Shown here one piece after another: positions 32,846 to 41,165 of a stretch of 64,000 nucleotides of DNA. The stretch is taken from assembly GCF_031202305.1 (NCBI RefSeq), contig NZ_CP101731.1, forward strand, positions 496,001-560,000, given 5' to 3'. Numbering within the stretch: the first letter of the stretch is position 1; the number at the start of each line of letters is the position of its first letter. The DNA comes from Pelagibacterium sp. 26DY04 (lineage in GTDB: Bacteria; Pseudomonadota; Alphaproteobacteria; Rhizobiales; Devosiaceae). A program made the position numbers and the translations under genes. The notes under the pieces were generated by a model that was not told the origin of the DNA, ran no database searches, and was given only the letters and a program-made list of their open reading frames with translations.

Positions 32846-35151
32846 CAGATCTCGATCTCCGGGTCGGCCAGCTCTATTCGCTCGAGCTGGGGGAAGACGC
32901 GTCGGTTCTCGTCAGCTTCGCCAAGGAAATGATCGACGGACGCCTCAAATTCATTCGCGAAGGCACCGATCTCGAACTCTATATTGAACTCGACGATTTC
33001 GAGAAAATGCGCAGTGCTGGTGAGGCACGACGCATACCAACCGACGTCATGGGCCTGCCAACAGGCGTGCCAGAGCTTGATCCCTTGAGCCTGCTCGACC
33101 CGGATGACCCCAACATCACAGCCAGGGAAAGACAGGTTCGGTTGCGTCAACAGCAACGCCTGCACCGCGCCCGCACCCTGCGTTTTTACTGCATCCGTCA
33201 CGATAAGAACCCAGGCATCGGTCTTGGCCGTGTGGCACTGCGTGATTTTATCGCCGACACTTACCCGATTGCGCGACAGAAGGGATATGCATGGAAGCCT
33301 TCACCCTCGACCCTGCAGCGTGCACTTGCCAATTGTGGCGCCGTTGACGAACGTCCTCTGACGGCCTTCTTCAAGGAGCGGCAGATCCACAACCGCGCAC
33401 AGCGCTGGCACAAGGACGTTGTCGAAGCTGCCGACCGTGCCATCGAACTCTATTGGGGGGATTCCAGGGCAGCACTGTCCGATGCGATCCACCAGTTCAC
33501 AGTCGAGACCGAAGCCATCCGGGAGAAATACAGCCTGACCTTCGAAGACGGCTCTTCCAAATGCTCGGTGGCGATTCCTTGTGAAGAAACCATGCGCCTC
33601 TGGATCAAGAAGGAGGCAAACTGGTGGACCTGGGCAAAGCGATATGGCGTCAAGAACGCCAACCGGCGTTTTGCAGGACGCGGTCGTGCCATCGAAGGCA
33701 CGCGGCCGCTCGAATACGTCATGATCGACCATACCCAACTCGACGCCTGGGCAGTGCTGACCGATGAAGATGGAGAACCCATCCTCGTCGCCCGTCCGTG
33801 GCTGACACTGGCGATCGACACCTATTCGCGCATGGTGGTGGGCGCCGTTCTTGGCTATGAACCGCCAAGCCTGCACTCGGTTTCGGCCTGCCTGCGCCAT
33901 ATCGTGCGCCGCAAGGACATGCTGATCCAGAAATACGGTGCCCACAAAGGCGCCACCGACGGCTGGGGTAAGCCCTCGACCATTATCGTCGACAACGGCA
34001 AGGAATTCGTCAGCCCGTCCTTCCAGTCATCGTGCGAGGCGGCCGGCATCGACGTCATCTGGGCACCGGTCCGGAATCCCATGTTCAAGCCCTATGTCGA
34101 ACGCCTGTTCAAAACGTTCAACGACATCAACTGGCACAAGCTTCCCGGCGGAATTCCCCTTACGCCTCAGCAGCGCCAGGAACTCGATGTCGATCCCCGG
34201 GCTGAGGCCGTCTATACCCGCGGCCAGCTCGAAGATTCCTTCTGGAATGCGGTGGTCACGCTCTACCACGTGGAGACCCATTCCGGCATCGACATGGCAC
34301 CGGCGCTCAAATGGCGGCGCGGTATTGCCACCCACAAACGCCCCACTGTCGACGACGTCAGCATGCTCGACAAACTCATCGGCAAAGCCAAACAAGCCCT
34401 GTTGAGCGCCGAAGGCGTTACCGTAGACGGTCACCGCTTTCACGATGGCGCGGTGACGACCGCGTTGATGAACCGGCTGGTGTATTTCGGCAAGGAGCGG
34501 CGCCAGCGCAGATCGGTTTCGTCATCCAGAACCGTTCCCGTGCGCGTGTCTTACGATCCCGGCGACGTCTCAAAAATCCACGTGTGGGATCCAACCACCC
34601 GGTCCAGCGTCGCTCTGCCCAACTGGCACAAGCGCTTTGCCGGCGGGCTCTCCTGGTTTGCCGCGGACAAGATCAAGGAATTCGCAAAAGCGCGCAATCT
34701 CGCCTTTCATTCCGATGCCGAAAAGGCCGCGGCGCGCGTCGCTCACCGGGACTTCCTGTTCGATATCATGCCCAACATCAAGGCGTTGGAGTCGCGGCGC
34801 CGGGCTCGATTCATTGAGCCTATGACCGAACTCGCCCCGGGCGAAACGGTGAAAATGGTGCCTGTCGACGACAATGACGAAATCGTCCACGACACCGCAG
34901 CCCGGCGCGCCAAATATCCTCCGGAGGTCAAGAAGGGACGGCCATTCGGTGGCAAGGCTGGTGCCAGAAAGGCAGCCAAGACCAGAGCTCAAAACCGAAA
35001 GAAGGCTGAGGATAAGGCAGCCGCCAAAAAAGCCGGTGAACCAACACCCCAAACGGTGAAGGCGGAAAAGCCGTCTGTCGATACCGACGCCATCCTGGCG
35101 CGGGTCCGGGGGAAAATGAAAAAATCACCACCGAAAGGGGATGAGGCATGA
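32839..35151 (+). CDS. tnsB: TnsB-like DDE transposase
   Basis: The 770-aa product has N-terminal helix-turn-helix domains for end binding and a retroviral-integrase-type catalytic core: IDHTQLDAW (about residue 296-303), IVDNGKEF (about 385) and PYVERLF with the Glu (about 420). A beta-barrel domain follows. The C-terminal 80 residues are very basic and low-complexity, resembling the tail by which TnsB contacts TnsC. It should bind the CCAAA...TTGGGTCGA repeats at the ends and join 3' ends to target DNA. Its ATG lies inside the end of tnsA and its stop overlaps the tnsC ATG. Confidence 0.93.
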   Translation: MVADLDLRVGQLYSLELGEDASVLVSFAKEMIDGRLKFIREGTDLELYIELDDFEKMRSAGEARRIPTDVMGLPTGVPELDPLSLLDPDDPNITARERQVRLRQQQRLHRARTLRFYCIRHDKNPGIGLGRVALRDFIADTYPIARQKGYAWKPSPSTLQRALANCGAVDERPLTAFFKERQIHNRAQRWHKDVVEAADRAIELYWGDSRAALSDAIHQFTVETEAIREKYSLTFEDGSSKCSVAIPCEETMRLWIKKEANWWTWAKRYGVKNANRRFAGRGRAIEGTRPLEYVMIDHTQLDAWAVLTDEDGEPILVARPWLTLAIDTYSRMVVGAVLGYEPPSLHSVSACLRHIVRRKDMLIQKYGAHKGATDGWGKPSTIIVDNGKEFVSPSFQSSCEAAGIDVIWAPVRNPMFKPYVERLFKTFNDINWHKLPGGIPLTPQQRQELDVDPRAEAVYTRGQLEDSFWNAVVTLYHVETHSGIDMAPALKWRRGIATHKRPTVDDVSMLDKLIGKAKQALLSAEGVTVDGHRFHDGAVTTALMNRLVYFGKERRQRRSVSSSRTVPVRVSYDPGDVSKIHVWDPTTRSSVALPNWHKRFAGGLSWFAADKIKEFAKARNLAFHSDAEKAAARVAHRDFLFDIMPNIKALESRRRARFIEPMTELAPGETVKMVPVDDNDEIVHDTAARRAKYPPEVKKGRPFGGKAGARKAAKTRAQNRKKAEDKAAAKKAGEPTPQTVKAEKPSVDTDAILARVRGKMKKSPPKGDEA

Positions 35152-36185
35152 GCTACAAAAAACCCTCCAACGGCATAGTCTACGCAGCGTTTGCCGATAT
35201 GCGGATTCATCACCCCCGCCTTGCGGGCGCCCATGCCATTCTCAATGATGCGCGAGAAGCCGGACGTCTGACGCCATACCGCCCCAAGCGCTATGTCGAG
35301 TTTTTCGCGCCGAGCCACTCCGGAAAATCCATGGCCATCGAAACCTATATCGAGGACGTCGTCGTCGATGAAGTCATAGAACGTGGCCTGTTTCCAGCCG
35401 ATATGGATCGCGCAGAAATTGCCCGGAAGCAAAACGTCGTTCTTCACGTTACGCTCTCCCCAAAAGCCTCAACGCGATCCCTCGCGGCCGATATCCTGCG
35501 GCAGTTGGGTGATCCCAATCACGATAAAGGCGACGGGCCGGTTCTTTTGCGGCGCGTCTATGAATACCTTTCCGGCACCTACAAGGATCCCGTCACTCAG
35601 GAAGTTTTCGGACGGCAGACCGAATTGCTGGTCCTTGACGAAATCCAGCACCTTTCGGCCAGCAAGGTCGAACGCCCCGATGGCAAGACTGAAAAGTCCC
35701 ACAAGATCACCAGCACCGAAGTCACCGATACGCTCAAAACCATGATGATCCGCGGACTCGTTCCAATGGTCCTGGTCGGCGTTCCCGAGGCGCGAGAGCA
35801 CCTGGCAATCGATGTTCAACTCACCAATCGCGAAATGGCCAAGATCGACTTTTCGCCCCTGCGCTGGAGCGTGGAGGAAGATCAGGCCATCTTCATCGAA
35901 TATTGTCTGGAGGCGGCGGCGCTGATCAAGGAATGGGAACTTCTGCCGGAAGATACTGACCTGCTCGAGGATAGCATTCCCCACATGCTTTGGGCAGCAT
36001 CAGGTGGCTGTATCGGCGTCGTTTCCCGCATTCTGGAGGAGGCGGTATATCACGCGCTCAAGCGCGATGCCGCACGGGTCGAATTCGAAGACCTTGCTCT
36101 TGCCGTCGATACCCGGGCGATCCCCAACAACAATTGCACTTACAACCCGTTCCGCCTCGGTGTGCGCAATTCGAAAGTCACCTGA
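35148..36185 (+). CDS. tnsC: TnsC/TniB-like AAA+ regulator ATPase
   Basis: The 345-aa product carries a P-loop VEFFAPSHSGKSMAIE (about residue 50-65) and Walker B TELLVLDEIQHLSASK (about 160), with a sensor region LVPMVLVGVPEAREHL. This is the AAA+ protein that links target selection by TniQ to the TnsB transposase and gives target immunity. The ATG overlaps the tnsB stop (ATGA) and its stop overlaps the tniQ start (TGATG). Length is close to TniB, shorter than Tn7 TnsC (555 aa). Confidence 0.9.
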   Translation: MSYKKPSNGIVYAAFADMRIHHPRLAGAHAILNDAREAGRLTPYRPKRYVEFFAPSHSGKSMAIETYIEDVVVDEVIERGLFPADMDRAEIARKQNVVLHVTLSPKASTRSLAADILRQLGDPNHDKGDGPVLLRRVYEYLSGTYKDPVTQEVFGRQTELLVLDEIQHLSASKVERPDGKTEKSHKITSTEVTDTLKTMMIRGLVPMVLVGVPEAREHLAIDVQLTNREMAKIDFSPLRWSVEEDQAIFIEYCLEAAALIKEWELLPEDTDLLEDSIPHMLWAASGGCIGVVSRILEEAVYHALKRDAARVEFEDLALAVDTRAIPNNNCTYNPFRLGVRNSKVT

Positions 36186-38104
36186 TGGCAAGGCTCGTCC
36201 GTCCGGTCACGCCGGCGCCCGATGAACATATATCTGGACTTGTCGCCAGAGCCGCCGGCCTCAATGTCTATCCCCATGCAACCGATGTGCTCAAGCTCGC
36301 CGGGATGGGAGCCTACCGTCCGGAAACCCTGCCCATCCGCGACCCCGAAACGGCGATCCAGCTTGCCGATATTCTCGGCACGACGCCCGACAAGCTGCGC
36401 CCGCTTTATTACCTGCCAGCCGATCACCGGTCGATAGAGTTCTTTGGCGTAAAGCTGCGATCGGTGCTGCGCGAAACCCGCAAACGGCGGGTGTCCCCTC
36501 GGGCCCTCCAGAATGCTGCCTATATCCGTGCCGTGTGGAGCGTGCGGCCCCTCTCGTTCGACCCGGCCACCAAGGAAATGCTTATCGCAGCCTGTCCGGT
36601 GTGCGGTAATTCTCTTGGGTTTTCCCGAACCTGGGGTGTCGAATTCTGTGAGCACTGCCTCGGTGCCGACAGTTTCGGGCTTCCGGCCTCCACCGTTGAT
36701 CTGCGCGACTTTCCCCAGCCGCTCGTCGAAGTGAACGATGTCGAAGCGCTCGATTTCGTCACCGATCTGGTCAACCCAATGCCGGTGGATACCGATCGTG
36801 GCTTAGCCAGACTGCCCGACGAAGTCAGGGCCCTTGGACCGAGCCAACTGTTCGAATTGATCCTGGTAATCGCCTCGGCCCTGGACTTCGAACGAAACGG
36901 CCAGCTTGCCAAAGGTGAGATCCCCCACGTCATCTCGATACCCACAGAGTTATCGCCGTCAGACCTTGCCCGTGCCGGCCGCACACTCATGGATTGGCCA
37001 AAAGGATTTCATGCCTTGTGCGAGGAAGCCGGGGCCAAGGCTGGCAAGCGCGATCTCGCCTTCGGTTACTACAAGGAATTTGGCGCGTTCAGCAAATTGC
37101 CCAAGCACCACGCCTTGGAACAGCAAGCTCGCGAACTGGTCGATGTCGAACTCAACAACCTGTTCACCAGCCGGCGGCCGGCTGAACATTTTGCACGTAA
37201 GTCCACCCGAGAGCTGCCAGTGGGTGACTATGTCTGCACGCGGCAGATCATCAAGCACACGCCCGTGAGCCAGAAGATCATCAAGAGACTGGCAGACCAT
37301 CCCGATATCACGACCTTTCGCCACGGCAACGATCCCCTCTCCCCCTTCTATTTCTGGAAAGGCGAGATCGAGCCGCTCCTGGTCCGCTACCTCGATATGA
37401 TGAGCGAAGCCTCTGTGGGTGTTCTCCTGGGATTGCCGCCAGATGGGGTGCGCGACTGCAAGAGTTTGTATTTCGCACAGCACAGCGGAATCGCCGCGGA
37501 AATCGCGGGTGAAGGCAACTTCTACTCCAAGCGGGATGTCACCGAATTCGCGGACGGGCTTCAGGACCACCTGGTCCTCAAGAAGCCGCCCAAGGGCTAT
37601 GTCCGCTTTTCAGATGCCCTGTTGATGTTTCCGGCCGGCCGGCGCCCCTGGCAGCCGCTTATCGAGGCAATGATCTTTGAACCGCTCGACGCGGTCCTGA
37701 AAACACGACGGTCCAAAAACATCCTGAGCGCCATCTGGCTCAAGGACGTCGACAAGGTCTATGACCAAATTCGCCGGGAACAGCTCGAGCTTCCCCGATA
37801 CGATATCGACAGCGTTAGCACCGGGTCGGCAATCCTGATGTTGGGCATTTCCAACTACTATGTGCTCGGCGCCTGTGTGGAAGCTGGGCTGATCGAGATG
37901 AACGGCAATACCGTTGGCTATCAGTCAGCGCTCGATTTCGCTTCGCGATTCATTTTCGCCAACGAAGCCGCAGTGCGCAGCGGCAACAGCAGCGAATTCG
38001 TCGGCGCCTGGCTCAAGGAAAGGGACGTGTTTCCAGCCCATGATTTTCAGATGAAGGGTGGCGTGGTTTACGACAGGGAGAAGGTGGAGGAGGTGCTGGG
38101 ATAA
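36185..38104 (+). CDS. tniQ: TniQ/TnsD-like target-selection protein
   Basis: The 639-aa product begins VRPVTPAPDEHISGLVARAAGLN, the TniQ N-terminus, followed by the zinc-binding pair CPVCG (about residue 137) and CEHC (about 155). The long C-terminal region has helix-turn-helix-like segments and should read the target DNA, as TnsD does at glmS. It is longer than Tn7 TnsD (508 aa). The ATG at 36185 overlaps the tnsC stop; longer upstream starts would run into tnsC. It is the only TniQ here, so it probably determines the insertion site next to the DUF2277 gene. Confidence 0.88.
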   Translation: MARLVRPVTPAPDEHISGLVARAAGLNVYPHATDVLKLAGMGAYRPETLPIRDPETAIQLADILGTTPDKLRPLYYLPADHRSIEFFGVKLRSVLRETRKRRVSPRALQNAAYIRAVWSVRPLSFDPATKEMLIAACPVCGNSLGFSRTWGVEFCEHCLGADSFGLPASTVDLRDFPQPLVEVNDVEALDFVTDLVNPMPVDTDRGLARLPDEVRALGPSQLFELILVIASALDFERNGQLAKGEIPHVISIPTELSPSDLARAGRTLMDWPKGFHALCEEAGAKAGKRDLAFGYYKEFGAFSKLPKHHALEQQARELVDVELNNLFTSRRPAEHFARKSTRELPVGDYVCTRQIIKHTPVSQKIIKRLADHPDITTFRHGNDPLSPFYFWKGEIEPLLVRYLDMMSEASVGVLLGLPPDGVRDCKSLYFAQHSGIAAEIAGEGNFYSKRDVTEFADGLQDHLVLKKPPKGYVRFSDALLMFPAGRRPWQPLIEAMIFEPLDAVLKTRRSKNILSAIWLKDVDKVYDQIRREQLELPRYDIDSVSTGSAILMLGISNYYVLGACVEAGLIEMNGNTVGYQSALDFASRFIFANEAAVRSGNSSEFVGAWLKERDVFPAHDFQMKGGVVYDREKVEEVLG

Positions 38105-38268
38105 GGGTGACAGGATGCAATGGAAATTAATGCTTGAAAAAATCCAGAAGTCCATCAGGATAGATAGCTAGATGTCTGGATTTTTAATCCGGATCGGCGA
38201 CTTTTCTAATTAGCCATTGGATTAATCACAGATCTTTGGTTTTCCGGTTTGTTTTCATGTGAGAGGTT
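38105..38268. promoter_or_regulatory. Intergenic region with an 11-bp inverted repeat and a third operator-like site
   Basis: AAAAATCCAGA (38138-38148) and TCTGGATTTTT (38175-38185) form a perfect inverted repeat with a 26-base spacer. The T-run could make it a terminator for the tns operon. CTAGATGTCTGGATT (38168-38182) overlaps the right arm and matches 13 of 15 positions of the site before hhe. The region also should contain the promoter for the DISARM operon, so terminator and operator functions may be combined. Confidence 0.5.
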
Positions 38269-38382
38269 ATGGGAGTGCATTCAGAAGTTGAAAGGTTGAC
38301 GTCTGAGCTGCTCCTCACCGGACCAATGAACGATGGCTCTGTCGAGGATGTCCGGCGCATGTTTCGTGGGGAGTTCCGATAG
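38269..38382 (+). CDS. Possible 37-aa peptide upstream of drmE
   Basis: A short frame begins ATG at 38269 with a GAGAGG ribosome-binding site five bases upstream and encodes an acidic, helical peptide (MGVHSEVERLTSELLLTGPM and on). It lies in the 350-bp gap between tniQ and drmE. Good ribosome-binding site and helix-compatible composition support expression, but nothing is recognised. A further ten-codon frame ends immediately before the drmE TTG (38421-38453). Confidence 0.35.
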   Translation: MGVHSEVERLTSELLLTGPMNDGSVEDVRRMFRGEFR

Positions 38383-38453
38383 GGATGATCTACGATATAG
38401 GTGTGTTTTTCTGTCAGAAGATGTCAACAATGCTGGCTGGGGGGGCAGTATAG

Positions 38454-41165
38454 TTGAGCAAAAGCAGGGAGCGCGACTGGTCCGCTAAAAGCTGGAATCA
38501 GCGCCGAGAGAAAAGCGAAAAGTCAAGGGGCGAACGGATCCGGACCCTTTTGGATGGCCAGCGCCGGAAAGCGTTGCCTGTCGATACGCGAGTAAGTCGG
38601 CCTGGAATCTCTACACCTACCATAACCCGCTATTCGACTACTGCGTATCCCGACGCATGGAGTGCGCTCTCTGCCGGTCGACCTGCGGTGGAGGCCTTCC
38701 TTGAGTCAGTCGAGGACAGCAGAGATCGGGTTCTTCTGACGTGGCCGGAAAGACCAGGAAATGGGTTTACTCTTGCTGCATTGGCTATGCGGGAAGCGCG
38801 CGCATCGGGGCGACTGTCGTCAGCGACTGTGGCAGTTTGGCCTTGGCGGACGGGGCTGACTCGCGCCTCACGTTCTGTGCTGGTGCATCCACTGGATATC
38901 GCCGAAGCCGCAAAGCATGCGGTGAATGATCAGCAAAATGGAGCTGACTGGTTTACCACTGGTGAATTTGCCCACCATGAACTGAGCATGGTTGAGCTTC
39001 GTCTCCGCGACCTGCTTCCTGAGAATGCTCCACAGCGCATAGTTCGGGGACGACGGCGGATCGAAATGTTGGTCCGTAATCCGACATTGCTCGAGACGAC
39101 TGCTGTTTTTCCGCCATCTCAAGCTGGTTACTCCCCAGATGCCGATCAGGTTTTGCGACGAGTGCGGGATCACACGCATTTGGGAGATCAGGGCGGCAGC
39201 CTGCATGGTGCCAGAGCGTCGATTGGTGATCCCAAAACCACTCCATTCGCAATCCTAGGTCTGCCGGGGGAGCGCACACCGAAGCGTATCACTCGTTACC
39301 TCGATCATCATCTCCTGGCGGATCGTCGCATAGACGTCGTTGTTGTCGATCTGACCCGGCAGTCACGCGAGGAGCTAGGCGAGCATTGGGAAAAGCGGCT
39401 TGGCACCCTATTGGAAGCTCTGGACGCAATATCTGGGCGTCGTCCCGCCATCCTCGCAGTTTGCGAAGATCCTTTCACTTTGAAGGCTGCAACTCGAGCG
39501 CTACGAGCCCACAATGCCCGGCTGAGACCTCGGCGACAGAATCCAGAGGAGGTGGGTATCTGTCTCACTTCTCGGGGGTTCTTGGGACCATCACCCAGCC
39601 TTCCGACTCAATTGCCAGAGGTCCGCTTCCATGCCGACATCAAAGACGCGTCTCTCGCTGTTTTGCGAGACGATTTGCTGGCCCTGTCGAGCAAGCTCAA
39701 GGAATTCGGCAATGTCGATGAGATGAGGGCTGCTGGCAAGGCACTCTCGTTCGTGCGTCGCGTCGCGAGCCTTCCTTTGGGTTTGTCAGAAGCTTTGAGA
39801 ACCGCTGATACGCTATTTGACGCGGACGATGACGTGGACAGCGCAGTGCGCTCAATGTTCCGGGAGGGTATGGCGCTCGCAGACCTGGCTGCCGTGGCGG
39901 ACACTGGCGTTGACGGCGGTCGAGCCAGACCCATCATCGCCCGTATCCAGCAATTGGTTTCCATGTGGCAAGACGAAACTCCGGTTTCGGCAAAGTTAGT
40001 CGATCTACTCGCCCGCGATGATTGGAATTGTGCCAAGACACTGATTTCGGTGCCCGATCGAAACATCTCTGAAGTATTAATGGGATCAGATAGAGCTCTG
40101 CATTGGAAGTGCGCGATCGGCGACCATTTCGATCTCGGGGCGGCGATGGACCGCACATATTTCGACCGGGTGATAGTCATAGGGCCGAGCCCCATGGCAT
40201 TGAGGACATTGTTGATCAGCGAAAGCACGCCGACCGACGTTGTTCTTCTGGGAGACGCGGCTGGGGCGGGGCTACTGGCAGGTGAACTTTGGCCCCTCAT
40301 GCGACTGCCTGGATTTTCGGCAGTGGCTGAGCGAGCGACGGGACTACTCGCGGCCCTAAAGCGTGGCGGCTTGGATGAGAAGATCGATCATAGAGAGGCC
40401 GAATTCAAAATTGCGCCAGCAGCGGGGTCACGCGACATCGATCTCAGTCGTGAGGGTGGCGATTACACCGGTGAGAGGGTTATCCTCCACACATCCGGTC
40501 ACCGTATCGTATATCGACCGACAAGCGACGTGCTCGTTTTTTCCTCGAGCGAAGCAAGGCTGTTCGAAAAGTTGCCGGCTCATGAAATCGAACCTGGCGA
40601 TCACGTCCTGGTATTGGACGAAGAGACACGGAACAGGATTCGTGCGGCACTCGCCACATCCCACACAAGTTTGGCTCAGCTAGCACTCTATCATAATCAG
40701 ATCGCTGTTCTCAGAGAACAGACGCCCGGTGCTACGGGCATGGATAAAGCCCGGCAAATTGTTCAGAACATGCGGGAAATTGATCCCAGCGTTCCGGACA
40801 GTGAAGTGCACAATGTTCACCGTTGGCTGACCGCCGATCTTGCAGCCCCGTCGAATGATGGTGCGCGGCAACCCCGCGCGGCTCGAGACGCGACACGCTT
40901 CAACCTCTTCATGCAGGCGAACGGTATATCCTCCCTAGTGGCCAAGACCTACTGGGACCTCGCCATCGTGCCAACGCGGTCCTACCGGGTGCAGGAAGGT
41001 TTCCAGTTTAACCAGCGTGTCGTCCAGTTCATCCTCGACCCTGAAAGCGCGCAAGGCGGTAGTCCCACTGATGCGGGACTTAGAAAACTCTGGCTCTCCC
41101 TCCACGAGTCCGTGGACGAAGTCGAACGCGTGGAAATAGCAAAAGGGAACGGCGCTCATGGTTGA
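38454..41165 (+). CDS. drmE: DrmE-like DISARM protein
   Basis: The 903-aa product starts at a TTG preceded by a G-rich stretch; an in-frame stop lies directly upstream. It has a basic N-terminal tail, no signal peptide and no clear catalytic motif. The middle region has alternating alpha/beta segments (VVVVDLTRQSREELG, AILAVCEDPF). Its position, size and immediate overlap with drmA match DrmE, the class-marking protein of class 2 DISARM. The call rests mostly on context. It would act with the DrmA helicase against incoming phage DNA. Confidence 0.65.
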   Translation: MSKSRERDWSAKSWNQRREKSEKSRGERIRTLLDGQRRKALPVDTRVSRPGISTPTITRYSTTAYPDAWSALSAGRPAVEAFLESVEDSRDRVLLTWPERPGNGFTLAALAMREARASGRLSSATVAVWPWRTGLTRASRSVLVHPLDIAEAAKHAVNDQQNGADWFTTGEFAHHELSMVELRLRDLLPENAPQRIVRGRRRIEMLVRNPTLLETTAVFPPSQAGYSPDADQVLRRVRDHTHLGDQGGSLHGARASIGDPKTTPFAILGLPGERTPKRITRYLDHHLLADRRIDVVVVDLTRQSREELGEHWEKRLGTLLEALDAISGRRPAILAVCEDPFTLKAATRALRAHNARLRPRRQNPEEVGICLTSRGFLGPSPSLPTQLPEVRFHADIKDASLAVLRDDLLALSSKLKEFGNVDEMRAAGKALSFVRRVASLPLGLSEALRTADTLFDADDDVDSAVRSMFREGMALADLAAVADTGVDGGRARPIIARIQQLVSMWQDETPVSAKLVDLLARDDWNCAKTLISVPDRNISEVLMGSDRALHWKCAIGDHFDLGAAMDRTYFDRVIVIGPSPMALRTLLISESTPTDVVLLGDAAGAGLLAGELWPLMRLPGFSAVAERATGLLAALKRGGLDEKIDHREAEFKIAPAAGSRDIDLSREGGDYTGERVILHTSGHRIVYRPTSDVLVFSSSEARLFEKLPAHEIEPGDHVLVLDEETRNRIRAALATSHTSLAQLALYHNQIAVLREQTPGATGMDKARQIVQNMREIDPSVPDSEVHNVHRWLTADLAAPSNDGARQPRAARDATRFNLFMQANGISSLVAKTYWDLAIVPTRSYRVQEGFQFNQRVVQFILDPESAQGGSPTDAGLRKLWLSLHESVDEVERVEIAKGNGAHG

